This document shows positions 1 through 8,450 of a stretch of 64,000 nt of DNA, piece by piece. Source of the DNA: Afipia massiliensis. Lineage in GTDB: Bacteria > Pseudomonadota > Alphaproteobacteria > Rhizobiales > Xanthobacteraceae. Each line of letters opens with the position of its first letter. Position 1 is the first letter of the stretch. Both the position numbers and the translations under genes were made by a program. The notes under the pieces are model-generated. The model saw only the letters and a list, made by a program, of their open reading frames with translations, did no database searches and was not told the DNA's origin. Location of the stretch: the NCBI RefSeq assembly GCF_014203115.1, contig NZ_JACHIJ010000004.1, forward strand, positions 124,001 to 188,000, in the 5' to 3' direction.

Positions 1-114
1 TACCGCAGCCAGTTCGGATGGGCGCACGACCGGCACCGCGATCATTCCGGCAAGGATCAGGGCCACCAATCCCGCCGCTGCAAGCGGCCATCGCAAGATA
101 CGAACGATGAGCAT
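1..114 (-). CDS. N-terminus of an unidentified membrane or exported protein (partial)
   Basis: The first 38 codons of a minus-strand gene enter from the left edge, starting at the ATG at 112-114. The peptide is basic at the N-terminus (MLIVRILRW) and then has one hydrophobic segment of about 20 residues followed by VVRPSELAAV. This looks like a signal peptide or membrane anchor. The gene diverges from xseA and a perfect 17-bp dyad lies in the gap, so a local repressor probably controls it. An RND efflux periplasmic adaptor would fit this layout, but that is inference and the product cannot be named from this fragment. Confidence 0.6.
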   Translation of the reverse strand, partial: MLIVRILRWPLAAAGLVALILAGMIAVPVVRPSELAAV

Positions 115-146
115 CGTGTACGCTCCAAAAGATAAATCTATAGAGA

Positions 147-163
147 ACTCTGTATTACAGAGT
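147..163. promoter_or_regulatory. Perfect 17-bp dyad, probable repressor operator
   Basis: ACTCTGTA at 147-154 and TACAGAGT at 156-163 are exact reverse complements around one central base. The site is 33 bp upstream of the minus-strand membrane protein start and 86 bp upstream of xseA. The symmetry and placement are typical of TetR/AcrR operators next to exporter genes. The regulator is not visible in the window. Confidence 0.6.
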
Positions 164-249
164 ACTGGATTGAGCAAGGACCGTTTGGCGATGGCGGCTG
201 AATTCCCTACCTTGCACCCGAGCCTCAACAACCCGATTCGATAGCCGAG

Positions 250-1704
250 ATGCCAGCAGCCGAAGCCCTTATTAATTCGCCGGAATTTACCGTTTCCGAG
301 CTGTCCTCGGCGCTCAAACGGACGGTGGAGGACGCCTATGGCCATGTGCGGGTACGCGGCGAAATTTCCGGCTTTCGCGGGCCGCATTCCTCCGGCCACT
401 GCTATTTCGCGCTGAAGGACGAGAGCGCCAAGATCGAGGCAGTGATCTGGAAGGGCGTCCATGGCCGGATGCGGTTCAAGCCGCAGGAAGGCCTCGAGAT
501 CATCGCCACCGGCAAGCTCACCACCTATCCCGGCTCGTCGAAGTACCAGATCGTCATTGAAGCCATCGAGCCCGCCGGTGTCGGCGCGCTGATGGCTCTG
601 ATGGAAGAGCGCAAGAAGAAACTCGCCGCCGAAGGCCTGTTCGACGAGGCCCGCAAGCAGCTTCTGCCTTGGCTGCCCGAAGTGATCGGCGTGGTGACGT
701 CGCCGACGGGCGCGGTGATCCGCGACATCCTGCATCGGCTTGAAGACAGATTCCCGCGCCGCGTGCTGGTGTGGCCGGTGCGGGTGCAGGGCGAAGGCTC
801 CGCCGAGCAGATCGCCGCCGCCATCCACGGCTTCAACGCGCTGGAAGAAGGCGGCAGAATTCCGCGACCGGATCTGCTGATCGTCGCGCGCGGCGGCGGC
901 TCGCTGGAAGACCTGTGGTCGTTCAACGAAGAGATCGTGGTGCGCGCGGCGGCGGAGAGCATGATCCCGCTGATCTCCGCGGTAGGCCACGAGACCGACG
1001 TGACGCTAATCGATTTCGCTGCCGACAAGCGCGCGCCGACACCGACCGCGGCCGCCGAGATGGCGGTGCCGGTGCGCGCCGAACTGTTCGTCGAAGTCAC
1101 CTCGCTGGAGCGACGCGCGATGCTGTGCTGGCAGCGCGGCCAGGAGCATCGGCGCAGCGAACTGCGCGCGGCCGCCCGCGCACTGCCGAAGGCGACGGAG
1201 TTGCTGAACATTCCGCGCCAGCGCCTCGATCGCGCCAGCGCACAACTGCCACGCGCACTGCGTGCCAACGCGCATGTCTACGAGCGGCGGCTGTCGGCCA
1301 TCGGCGGGCGTCTGACGGTGACGGCGTTGCGCGCGCAAATTGATCGCGGCAAGGAGAAGGTGACGCGGCTGGCGACAAGCGCGCGGCGCGGCGCGGATTT
1401 GCAGATCCAGCAGCGCGAGACGCGCCTGAAATATGTCGCGCAGCTTCTCAAAGCGCTCTCCTACAAGGGCGTGCTGGATCGCGGTTTCGCATTGGTGCGC
1501 GACGAGCATGACCAGCCGTTGCACGCCGCAACCAATGTGGGCTCCGGCCAGCGCCTCACCATCGAATTCGCCGACGGACGCATTGGCGCGATGGCGGATG
1601 GCTACGAAACCACTGAAGCGAAGCCAAAGGGGGCGCCGGCAAAGCCCGCGTCGAAGCGCACCACCGATTTCGGCGTCAAAAAGGTGCAAGGCGACCTTTT
1701 TTAA
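250..1704 (+). CDS. xseA: Exodeoxyribonuclease VII large subunit
   Basis: Large subunit of the ssDNA-specific exonuclease ExoVII, which degrades single-stranded DNA in both directions and acts with several copies of the small subunit XseB. The 484 residues fit the family. An N-terminal OB-fold (about residues 12-110, with [19 protein letters not shown]) precedes the catalytic domain from about residue 140. That domain holds [28 protein letters not shown] and [18 protein letters not shown], then a helical region and a RGFALVRD motif near the C-terminus. The ATG at 250 precedes the conserved [11 protein letters not shown] block. The following DUF2093 gene lies on the same strand; xseB is not in the window. 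Confidence 0.96.
   Translation: MPAAEALINSPEFTVSELSSALKRTVEDAYGHVRVRGEISGFRGPHSSGHCYFALKDESAKIEAVIWKGVHGRMRFKPQEGLEIIATGKLTTYPGSSKYQIVIEAIEPAGVGALMALMEERKKKLAAEGLFDEARKQLLPWLPEVIGVVTSPTGAVIRDILHRLEDRFPRRVLVWPVRVQGEGSAEQIAAAIHGFNALEEGGRIPRPDLLIVARGGGSLEDLWSFNEEIVVRAAAESMIPLISAVGHETDVTLIDFAADKRAPTPTAAAEMAVPVRAELFVEVTSLERRAMLCWQRGQEHRRSELRAAARALPKATELLNIPRQRLDRASAQLPRALRANAHVYERRLSAIGGRLTVTALRAQIDRGKEKVTRLATSARRGADLQIQQRETRLKYVAQLLKALSYKGVLDRGFALVRDEHDQPLHAATNVGSGQRLTIEFADGRIGAMADGYETTEAKPKGAPAKPASKRTTDFGVKKVQGDLF
1678..1702 (+). terminator. Weak terminator-like hairpin over the xseA stop codon
   Basis: AAAAAGGT at 1678-1685 pairs with ACCTTTTT at 1694-1701 across an 8-nt loop, followed by another T. 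The stem has only three G-C pairs and encodes the last xseA residues, so function is uncertain. Confidence 0.3.
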
Positions 1705-1737
1705 GACGTTCGGAGAGATTTCGTTTTTGATTTCCGT

Positions 1738-1778
1738 ATGATCCTTCCCGAAAATCGGTTTCCACCTTTCGGGATCAT
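1738..1778. repeat. Intergenic palindromic repeat, ATGATCC/GGATCAT type
   Basis: ATGATCC at the left end and TTTCGGGATCAT at 1767-1778 form an imperfect inverted repeat around CGAAAATCGGTTTCCACC. The pattern matches a family of short dispersed palindromes I associate with Bradyrhizobium relatives. It sits between xseA and the DUF2093 gene. A degenerate relative lies at 13360-13418. Confidence 0.5.
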
Positions 1779-1837
1779 GCCTATATTTGAGCAGCCTCTC
1801 CGGACGACATCTGCCGGATCCCACAAGGACAATTATC

Positions 1838-2062
1838 GTGCTCAATAAATTCGGGCCTTCCGGCCAGGGCGAAGCGCAGGTCGAATATCTCGACGGCGAT
1901 TTTCGTGTGACCTCTCCCGGTTCCTACGTCCGTTGCGCCATCACCGGTGAACACATTCCGCTGGATGAACTGAAATACTGGAGCGTCGACCGGCAGGAAG
2001 CCTATGCAACACCGGAAGCGGTGCTGCAGCGGCACTATCCGGCGCAACTGAAAAAGGTCTGA
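1838..2062 (+). CDS. DUF2093 family small protein
   Basis: A 74-residue protein of the alphaproteobacterial DUF2093 family, function unknown. It starts at the GTG at 1838 with AAGGA about 7 nt upstream. This start gives the family-typical beginning LNKFGPSGQGEAQVEYLDGDF, which an upstream ATG at 1787 would bury behind 17 unrelated residues. Conserved features are the YLDGDF block, a CAITGEHIPLDELKYWSV block resembling part of a metal-binding fold, and a short helical tail. It follows xseA and converges with lpxK, leaving three bases between the stop codons. Confidence 0.85.
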   Translation: MLNKFGPSGQGEAQVEYLDGDFRVTSPGSYVRCAITGEHIPLDELKYWSVDRQEAYATPEAVLQRHYPAQLKKV

Positions 2063-2065
2063 TAT

Positions 2066-3076
2066 CTATCGCGCGCGGGCTTTCGCCAGCCGTTCGGCCA
2101 CAAAATTCCGCAACATCGCCGCATCGTCGAAATCCAGCGTGACCGCGAAGGTAGCGAACCTGTCTGCATGACCTTTGAGGCGGGCATCGCTGCGGATGCG
2201 CGCCATGTCCTTTTCAGTGGTCACCAGCGTCAATGACTTTGCTGCCGCATCTGACACCAGCCGTTCGATTTCCTCCGGCGTGAACGGATGATGGTCGGCG
2301 AAGGTTCTTTCCTCGGCCACATCCACACCGCAGGCGCGTAACGTCGCAAAGAACCGGGGCGGATCGCCGATTCCTGCAAAGGCGAGCAAGCGTTGGTCGC
2401 GCAGTCTATCGACCGAGGCTTGATCTGGAACAAGGCGCGCGCGTAACACCGGCGCGGCACGTTTGGCCACCGCCGCCTCAATTTCACTGGCCGCGTTGCC
2501 CGCACCGATCACGATCAGCGCATCGGTACGCGCGATCTGCGGTTCAAGAGGCGCACGCAGCGGACCGGCCGGAAACATACCGCCGTTGCCGACCCCGCGC
2601 GACGCATCAATCACGATCAGCGAGACATCTTTCACCAGCGCCGGATTCTGGAAGCCATCATCGAGCAGGACGACACTTGCGCCCTGCGCGCGCGCCAGCG
2701 CCGCTCCGGCCACACGGTCGCGCGATACGATGACGGATACGCTTGAAGCCATCATCAGCGGCTCATCGCCCACGTCCGCAGCCGTGTGCTCAGCCTGATC
2801 GACACGAACGGGACCTTGTTGCGAACCGCCGTAACCCCGGCTGACGACGAATGGCTTTTCGCCCATCTCGCGCAGCAGTTTCACCAGCGCGATCGTCGCC
2901 GGGGTCTTGCCCGCGCCGCCGACGTGATAGTTTCCGACGCAGAGAACCGGAAGTCCGGCGAACGCGCCATCGCGCGCCATGCGCCGTGTGGTAACCGCGC
3001 CGTAAATCGCACCAAGCGGCGCAAGCAGTCGCGATAACAACGATGGCGGCCGATACCAGAAGGCCGGCTCACGCAT
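2066..3076 (-). CDS. lpxK: Tetraacyldisaccharide 4'-kinase
   Basis: Phosphorylates the 4' position of tetraacyldisaccharide-1-phosphate to make lipid IVA at the inner face of the cytoplasmic membrane, step six of the Raetz pathway. The 336-residue length is normal. An N-terminal membrane-associated helix (PSLLSRLLAPLGAIYGAV) is followed by the P-loop GGAGKT at residues 53-58. VLLDDGFQNPALVKDVSLIV contains the conserved DDGFQ motif. It is the last gene of the minus-strand envelope operon and overlaps waaA upstream by 8 nt, implying translational coupling. Having the kinase next to the Kdo transferase that uses its product fits the pathway. Confidence 0.96.
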   Translation of the reverse strand: MREPAFWYRPPSLLSRLLAPLGAIYGAVTTRRMARDGAFAGLPVLCVGNYHVGGAGKTPATIALVKLLREMGEKPFVVSRGYGGSQQGPVRVDQAEHTAADVGDEPLMMASSVSVIVSRDRVAGAALARAQGASVVLLDDGFQNPALVKDVSLIVIDASRGVGNGGMFPAGPLRAPLEPQIARTDALIVIGAGNAASEIEAAVAKRAAPVLRARLVPDQASVDRLRDQRLLAFAGIGDPPRFFATLRACGVDVAEERTFADHHPFTPEEIERLVSDAAAKSLTLVTTEKDMARIRSDARLKGHADRFATFAVTLDFDDAAMLRNFVAERLAKARAR

Positions 3077-4370
3077 CGGAGCCCCCCTCCAGCCGTAGCT
3101 GCAAAAGATAAGGCTCCAGCGCGGCGAGTGTCTTGTCCAGCGCGCCGCCGAGCCTGTTCACGACGCCTTCCGCGGCTCCGACCGACCGCTGCCGCGCAAT
3201 CGGATTGACCAGCAGGTGCCCGAGCAGTTTGACGAAGTCCTCGCCGGTCTCGGCGCAAATGGCGCCGCCTGCCTGATCGAGCGACTCGTAGATGTCGCTG
3301 AAATTGAACACATGCGGCCCGTGCAGGATCGCAGCGCCAAGCTTGATGCCCTCGATCGGATTTTGCCCGCCGTGCGGCACCAGCGATCCGCCCATGAACA
3401 CCACCGGCGCCAGCCGGTAGAACAATCCAAGTTCGCCCATGGTGTCGGCGACATACATATCCGTGTCGGGACCGGGCATTTCATCCTGCGAGCGTAACGC
3501 CACCTGCATGCCGGCGGCTGTCAGCATCTGTGCGATGGCGCCGCCCCGGTTGGGATGACGCGGCACGATCACGCTCAGCAACTGCGGCATGCGCGAGGCC
3601 AAACGCCGGTGCGCGTCGAGCATGATTTCGTCTTCACCGGGATGCGTGGACGCCGCGACGAACACCAGCCTGCGCTGCATCGCCTCCTTGAGACGCTCAA
3701 GCTTCCGCACATCCGCAGGCGGCCCTTCGACGTCGAGCTTCAGATTGCCGGACGTGACGACATTGGGGCAGCCGAGCGCCGCGAAGCGCTCGCCGTCGCG
3801 TTCGGATTGCGCGAGACAAAGGTCGAAGCATTCCAGCAGCGCCGAGATGGTGCCGCGCAGCTTCTGCCAGCGCGGAAACGAACGCGGCGACATCCGACCA
3901 TTGATGATGACCATCGGAATGCGCCGCTCGGCACTCGACAGGATCAGATTGGGCCAGATATCGGACTCGATGAACAGTGCCAGACCTGGCTTCCAGTGAT
4001 CGAGAAACGCCGAGACGAAGCGCGGCGAGTCGAACGGCACATATTGATGAATCACGTCAGGCGGAAACCGGCGGGCGACGATCGCAGCCGACGTGACTGT
4101 TCCCGACGTCAGCAGAATTCGGACGTTCAGCGCGCGCAGCCGTTCGATCAGTCCTGCGGCCGCCAGAACCTCGCCGACGCTTGCGCCGTGAATCCAGATC
4201 AGCGGCCCCGGCGGGCGCGGCATGCTCGCAACGCCACGGCGCTCGCCGAGACGCTCGGGATCTTCCTTGCCCTGCTTCAGCCGCCGCGCAATCAGCGGGC
4301 TCGCGAGCGGCGCGGCAAGGGCCGACAGCCGCCGATACGCCGCTAGCGTCGCTGGCAGAGCGCTAGGCAT
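3069..4370 (-). CDS. waaA: 3-deoxy-D-manno-octulosonic acid (Kdo) transferase
   Basis: Transfers Kdo from CMP-Kdo to lipid IVA at the inner membrane, the first inner-core step. The 433 residues include an N-terminal hydrophobic helix and then IWIHGASVGEVLAA, where Glu67 is the expected catalytic base. The C-terminal GT-B half carries VPRHPNRGG and GGSLVPHGGQNPIE, the expected CMP-Kdo-binding signature. It overlaps the DUF374 acyltransferase gene upstream and lpxK downstream by 8 nt each. Whether it adds one or more Kdo residues cannot be read from sequence. Confidence 0.95.
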   Translation of the reverse strand: MPSALPATLAAYRRLSALAAPLASPLIARRLKQGKEDPERLGERRGVASMPRPPGPLIWIHGASVGEVLAAAGLIERLRALNVRILLTSGTVTSAAIVARRFPPDVIHQYVPFDSPRFVSAFLDHWKPGLALFIESDIWPNLILSSAERRIPMVIINGRMSPRSFPRWQKLRGTISALLECFDLCLAQSERDGERFAALGCPNVVTSGNLKLDVEGPPADVRKLERLKEAMQRRLVFVAASTHPGEDEIMLDAHRRLASRMPQLLSVIVPRHPNRGGAIAQMLTAAGMQVALRSQDEMPGPDTDMYVADTMGELGLFYRLAPVVFMGGSLVPHGGQNPIEGIKLGAAILHGPHVFNFSDIYESLDQAGGAICAETGEDFVKLLGHLLVNPIARQRSVGAAEGVVNRLGGALDKTLAALEPYLLQLRLEGGSDA

Positions 4371-5076
4371 GGATGCCCTCGTCCGGACGGCCCACGCATT
4401 CGTAAGCGCGGCGCGTTACTTCGTTCAGCCGCTCTTCAAGCTGTAAGCGGATCATCTGCATGGTTTCATTGTCCGCGTCGGGCGGTACCCTGATCAATTC
4501 GCCGCCTGCGATGACGCCGCGTCCGAATGGCAAATGGATCACCGAACGGTCCCAGTTGTTGAGGCGCTTGAAGCGACTGGTGGCGATCGCCACTGGCAGG
4601 ATCGGCCGTCCGGATTCGCGCGCGAGCATGATGATGCCGAGTCCGGCCTTGCGTGAAACCTTCGGCACATCGGCGGTCAGCGCCATGTTGATCTTTTCAT
4701 CCAGCGTCCGCAGCATCGCCTTGAACGCGCTCACGCCGCCCTTGCGGTGAAATTCCGATCCATGATCGCCGGACCCGCGCACGGTTCCGACATCGAGACG
4801 CTCCGCCGCGATGGCGTTGATCTCGCCGTCGCGATGGCGCGAGATCAGAACCTTGGCCTGATATTCCTTGCGCTTCAGGAACGGCATCATGAAGTGCTGG
4901 CCATGCCAGAACGCGATGATGACGGGCATATCCGGCTCGACGCGTTTATAAACGTCCGGCGGATCGAGCGTGAAGCGGTTCGTCCACCAGACCAGCCGCA
5001 GGAATTCAGCCGCGGTGAAACCCGCAGCATGCTGCACCCAGCTGGCGCGGCCGAGTTTTCGAAGCGTGGCTTTCAA
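4363..5076 (-). CDS. DUF374 lysophospholipid acyltransferase family protein
   Basis: A 237-residue member of the DUF374 branch of the LPLAT superfamily, commonly found beside waaA in Rhizobiales. PVIIAFWHGQHFMMPFL contains the expected catalytic His58. GSGDHGSEFHRKGGVSAF and TADVPKVSRKAGLGII are the other family blocks. The substrate is unproven; placement between DUF4170 and waaA suggests envelope lipid acylation. It overlaps DUF4170 by 4 nt and waaA by 8 nt, so the genes are co-transcribed. Confidence 0.88.
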   Translation of the reverse strand: MKATLRKLGRASWVQHAAGFTAAEFLRLVWWTNRFTLDPPDVYKRVEPDMPVIIAFWHGQHFMMPFLKRKEYQAKVLISRHRDGEINAIAAERLDVGTVRGSGDHGSEFHRKGGVSAFKAMLRTLDEKINMALTADVPKVSRKAGLGIIMLARESGRPILPVAIATSRFKRLNNWDRSVIHLPFGRGVIAGGELIRVPPDADNETMQMIRLQLEERLNEVTRRAYECVGRPDEGIHA

Positions 5077-5324
5077 TGGGACGGCTTCGCATCTTGGCCT
5101 GGATCGAGCAGCCGGTGAAGATGGACGATGAAATAACGCATGTGCGCGTTATCGACGGTCTGCTGGGCCTTGCCCTTCCACGCCACATAGGCCGTGGCGT
5201 AGTTCGGGAACAGGCCGACGACCTCGACCTTGTCGAGATCCTTGAAGGTCACATGATCGAGGTCGAGAAGTTCGCCGCCGATGACAAGATGAAGCAACTG
5301 CGGTTGCACAGTTTCGGACATGAA
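5073..5324 (-). CDS. DUF4170 family small protein
   Basis: An 83-residue DUF4170 protein of unknown function. The ATG at 5324 gives the family-typical start MSETVQPQLLHLVIGGEL; longer readings upstream lack similarity. Visible features are VTFKDLDKVEVVGLFPNYA and a C-terminal AYVAWKGKAQQTVDNAHMRY block followed by IVHLHRLLDP. It lies between a cysQ-like phosphatase and the DUF374 gene in the lipid A operon and overlaps the latter by 4 nt, suggesting an accessory role in that operon. Confidence 0.85.
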   Translation of the reverse strand, partial: FMSETVQPQLLHLVIGGELLDLDHVTFKDLDKVEVVGLFPNYATAYVAWKGKAQQTVDNAHMRYFIVHLHRLLDPGQDAKPSH

Positions 5325-5383
5325 TCGTTTTCCCAAAGCGATGACCGGCACTTGAATTGAAGCACCAAACCCGGACGCAAGCA

Positions 5384-6199
5384 TTACAAAATCGGGTTTT
5401 CCCGAAAGTGCTTGACGATATGCGCATGGCGCGCACGCCCCGCCGCCACCAGCAATCCGTGACGCACGTCGGCTTGATTGTAAACCAGACGCTCGCCAGC
5501 CAGTGAGGTCATTTCCCCGCCCGCTTCGTGCACGATTAAATCGGCGGCGGCAAGGTCCCAATCGCGGCTGTTCCCGCCTGCGAATGCGGCATCCAGCCGC
5601 CCTTCGGCCACCCGTACCAGCCGGAGCGCCAGCGAGCCGATCCGTGGGTAGAGGCTCTCATCGTCACGCATGCCGCCGAGACGCTCAACCAGCGGTTTCG
5701 GTCCGGCGATTTTCGGGAAGTGAATTTCTGCACCCGGCGCAGCGGCGATCGGCGCACCGTTCAGCACGGTGCCCTGCCCGCGCGTTGCGAAAAAGAACTC
5801 GTCGCTGGCCGGCGCGAACACCGCACCCAATACCGGCAGCCCGTCCGCGACCAGCGCGATCGAGACCGACCAGTCGTCCTGCCGCGCCAGATAGGCGCGG
5901 GTGCCGTCGATCGGATCGACAATCCATGTCATCGATTTGCCGAGCCGCGCGGAATCGTCAGCGCTTTCTTCCGACAGCCATCCGTAACCCGGCGTTGCCG
6001 CGCGCAGCCGCGCCTCGATCAGGTCGTTGACGGCGATGTCGGCTTCCGACACCGGAGACGTCTTGCCCTTGATCCAGGTTTTCAGCTCGGTGCGAAACAG
6101 ACTGAGCGCCAGCGCGCCGGCTTCGCGCACCACGTCGGCCAGCAGCGCGGCGTCGCGCGTGAGGTTCGCACCGGCGATGTCAGAATCAGCGACCGGCAA
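5384..6199 (-). CDS. Inositol-monophosphatase superfamily phosphatase, CysQ-like
   Basis: A 271-residue Mg-dependent phosphatase of the IMPase/FBPase fold, probably 3'(2'),5'-bisphosphate nucleotidase (CysQ). GWLSEES (Glu77-Glu78), WIVDPIDGTRAYL (DPIDGT 95-100) and DWDLAAADLIVHEAGG supply the family metal ligands. The start is most likely the rare TTG at 6197-6199, with GGGGAA 7 nt upstream; no ATG or GTG is available near the expected N-terminus. It overlaps the pmbA stop by 14 nt. CysQ and inositol phosphatase functions are hard to separate by motif. Confidence 0.85.
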   Translation of the reverse strand: MPVADSDIAGANLTRDAALLADVVREAGALALSLFRTELKTWIKGKTSPVSEADIAVNDLIEARLRAATPGYGWLSEESADDSARLGKSMTWIVDPIDGTRAYLARQDDWSVSIALVADGLPVLGAVFAPASDEFFFATRGQGTVLNGAPIAAAPGAEIHFPKIAGPKPLVERLGGMRDDESLYPRIGSLALRLVRVAEGRLDAAFAGGNSRDWDLAAADLIVHEAGGEMTSLAGERLVYNQADVRHGLLVAAGRARHAHIVKHFRENPIL

Positions 6200-7583
6200 T
6201 CGTCAATTCCCCGATGCGCACGGTCGGCGCGTTGACGCCGTACTTGAACGTCAGATCGTTGGCCGGAACCATCGACTTGAAAATCTCGAGCAGATGGCCC
6301 GCGATGGTCACTTCGCTGACCGCATACGACAGTTTCCCGTTTTCGATCCAGAAGCCCGCGGCACCGCGGCTGTAATCGCCGGTCACGCCGTTAACGCCGG
6401 ACCCGATCAGGTCGGTGACGTAGAAGCCTTCCTTGATGTCCGAGATCAGATCAGCCGGCGAAACCTGGCCAGCTTCGAGATGAAGATTGTACGGCCCGGG
6501 CGAGGGCGACGACGACACGCCGCGATGGGCGTGACCGGTGGTGGCCATGCCAAGCTCGCGGGCGGTGGCGGAATCGAGGAGCCATGTGGTCAGCACGCCG
6601 TCGTCGATAATGGCGAGCTTCTTGGTCGCGACACCCTCTGAATCGAACGCCTGTGACCGCATTCCCCGCACGCGCAGCGGATCGTCGATAATACGAATGT
6701 TCTTGTCGAACAGTTGCTGGCCGAGGCGATCCTTCAGGAAGCTGGTCTTGCGCGCAATCGACGCGCCGTTGACCGCACCGATCAGATGGCCGACCAGCGA
6801 ATTCGACACACGCGGATCGAACACCACCGGCGCCTTGCAGGTCGCGACCTTGCGCGGATTGAGCCGCGCCACGGTGCGCTCACCAGCACTTTGTCCAACG
6901 CTCAAAGGAGATTCGAGATCGGAGCCGTGTATTGCCGACGTGAAATCGTAGTCACGCTCCATGCCGGTGCCTTCACCCGCAATCGCCGTCATCGAGATGC
7001 CGTGACTCGACCTCAGATACGAGCCGTGAAAGCCGGTCGACGTCACGAGCACCATACCGCCGATGCCTGCCGATGCCGATGCACCGCCGGACTTCGACAC
7101 GCCCTTGACCGCCAGACCTGCGGCTTCTGCTTCCTGCGCGCGCCGCTCCAGTTCATCGACGGATGGCACCTGCGGGTCGAGCAGGTCGAGATTGGGAAAC
7201 TGCTTCGCCAGCAGCGATGGATCGGCGAGACCGACATACGCATCGTCGGGCGCAACCTTCGCCATCGCCACCGCGCGCTCGGCGAGCTTTGCAACATCGC
7301 CACCGATGTCGCTGGTCGAAACCACGGCCTGCCGCTTTCCGACGAACACGCGCAAGCCGACATCGTCGCCTTCGGAGCGCTCGGATTCTTCAACCTTGCC
7401 TTCGCGGATCTCGACACCTTGGGATACGCCGCGCACCGCGATGGCATCAGCGGCATCGGCACCCGCGCGCTTTGCGGCTTCCACGAGCCGCTGCGCCAGA
7501 TCGCTCAACGCGCTCTGATCAAGAAGTCCGGATGTTGTTGATTTCGGCGACTGCGACAACGACGCGTTTGGTGAAGAGTTCAC
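6186..7583 (-). CDS. pmbA: TldD/PmbA family protein (PmbA/TldE)
   Basis: Partner of TldD in the heterodimeric metalloprotease that degrades unfolded peptides and matures some modified peptides. PmbA-type subunits lack the HExxxH zinc motif, and none is seen here. The protein shows GVEIREGKVEESERSEGDDVGLRV in two blocks, SSSPSPGPYNLHLEAG, and the C-terminal GVNGVTGDYSRGAAGFWIE. The GTG at 7583 is preferred: GGGA lies 8 nt upstream, giving 465 residues. A reading extended to 7631 would need TTG and adds 16 low-complexity residues. It is probably the first gene of the minus-strand operon continuing to lpxK. Confidence 0.92.
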   Translation of the reverse strand: MNSSPNASLSQSPKSTTSGLLDQSALSDLAQRLVEAAKRAGADAADAIAVRGVSQGVEIREGKVEESERSEGDDVGLRVFVGKRQAVVSTSDIGGDVAKLAERAVAMAKVAPDDAYVGLADPSLLAKQFPNLDLLDPQVPSVDELERRAQEAEAAGLAVKGVSKSGGASASAGIGGMVLVTSTGFHGSYLRSSHGISMTAIAGEGTGMERDYDFTSAIHGSDLESPLSVGQSAGERTVARLNPRKVATCKAPVVFDPRVSNSLVGHLIGAVNGASIARKTSFLKDRLGQQLFDKNIRIIDDPLRVRGMRSQAFDSEGVATKKLAIIDDGVLTTWLLDSATARELGMATTGHAHRGVSSSPSPGPYNLHLEAGQVSPADLISDIKEGFYVTDLIGSGVNGVTGDYSRGAAGFWIENGKLSYAVSEVTIAGHLLEIFKSMVPANDLTFKYGVNAPTVRIGELTIAGR

Positions 7584-7729
7584 AAACAAATTCCCGAGGC
7601 TTGGATTCAAGAAACTTGGAGACGAATGCAACCTATCATGAGATGTGCCTGTTTTACGCGGACTTCAAGCGTTTTCGAGGCCGTTGCGGAAGATATTTCC
7701 GCAGCCTATGGCGTGTCCCACAAAGGGAG

Positions 7730-7752
7730 GCGAACGTCGGATTCGGGACAGT
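7730..7752. repeat. Partial copy of the GAATCCGAAGTTCGC repeat family
   Basis: GCGAACGTCGGATTCGGGAC at 7730-7749, followed by AGT, matches the right arm of the hairpin at 24009-24034 (GCGAACTTCGGATTCAGGAC) with two differences over those 20 bases. No matching left arm is seen. It lies between pmbA and the DUF6101 gene, next to a 13-nt direct repeat TCTCGTCAATCAT near 7762 and 7785. Confidence 0.4.
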
Positions 7753-7916
7753 GGCAAGGTCTCGTCAATCATCCGCGCCAACCTCTCGTCAATCATGAGA
7801 ACTGAAGCAATAGCAGTGAGAGACGATTAACCAGCCTTCTTAAGCGGATTCGGACACGGCTCTGGCATGCTCATCCCATCGACCGGGAACATAATTCCGG
7901 CGAGGGAGATAAAGTC

Positions 7917-8447
7917 GTGAGGCGTCAATTCGGAGTCGGCGGGATGCAACCCGTCGGGTCGAGCTGCATGTTGCAGCTCGACCCCCATTCTTTGCCCGTC
8001 AGCTTTGAAGCGCGCGATGGCCGCGCCGATGGCGGCGTCAGGCACATCGAAATCAATCGCGAGCGCGTCACCGTGCGCCGTGCTGTCGGCGGCATTCGCA
8101 TGGCGATCAACGTTCGCGTGCGTGATTTTCTCGGCATTGCCTGCCGCGAAACGAACGATGGGCGCGCGCTGGTGCTGGTTCACAGCGATCCGTCGCTGTC
8201 GGTGCCGCTGCTGGTCACCGCCGATGAACTGCAACTCGATCTGGCCTGGCAGATGTGGGGCGACCTGTTCGCTCTGCCGCAGATCGAGGATGAAAATGAA
8301 GCAGCACGCGAACCGGCTCCGCGCCGGCGCCGCCGCAACATCATCAAGGATCGTCGTCCGAAATTTCTGGTGCGTCGCAAGGTCGGACGCGCTGCGATGG
8401 AGATATCCATTCATCGCGGCGAACGAGAGATCATCGCGCGCAACTAA
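7917..8447 (+). CDS. DUF6101 family protein
   Basis: A 176-residue protein matching DUF6101, an uncharacterised family I know from Bradyrhizobium and relatives. It starts at the GTG at 7917 with GAGGGAGAT about 7 nt upstream. The N-terminal half (about 20-120) reads as beta strands and includes HIEINRERVTVRRAVGGIRM and GRALVLVHSDPSLSVPLLV. The C-terminus is a basic linker RRRRRNIIKDRRPKFLVRRK. There is no signal peptide or membrane segment, so a cytoplasmic, possibly nucleic-acid-associated role is conceivable but unproven. It converges with ubiA. Confidence 0.78.
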   Translation: MRRQFGVGGMQPVGSSCMLQLDPHSLPVSFEARDGRADGGVRHIEINRERVTVRRAVGGIRMAINVRVRDFLGIACRETNDGRALVLVHSDPSLSVPLLVTADELQLDLAWQMWGDLFALPQIEDENEAAREPAPRRRRRNIIKDRRPKFLVRRKVGRAAMEISIHRGEREIIARN

Positions 8448-8450
8448 TTG

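Noticed and set aside
7762-7797. Two TCTCGTCAATCAT copies as the start of a CRISPR-like array
   Set aside because: Only two 13-nt copies 23 nt apart; no third unit, leader or cas genes.
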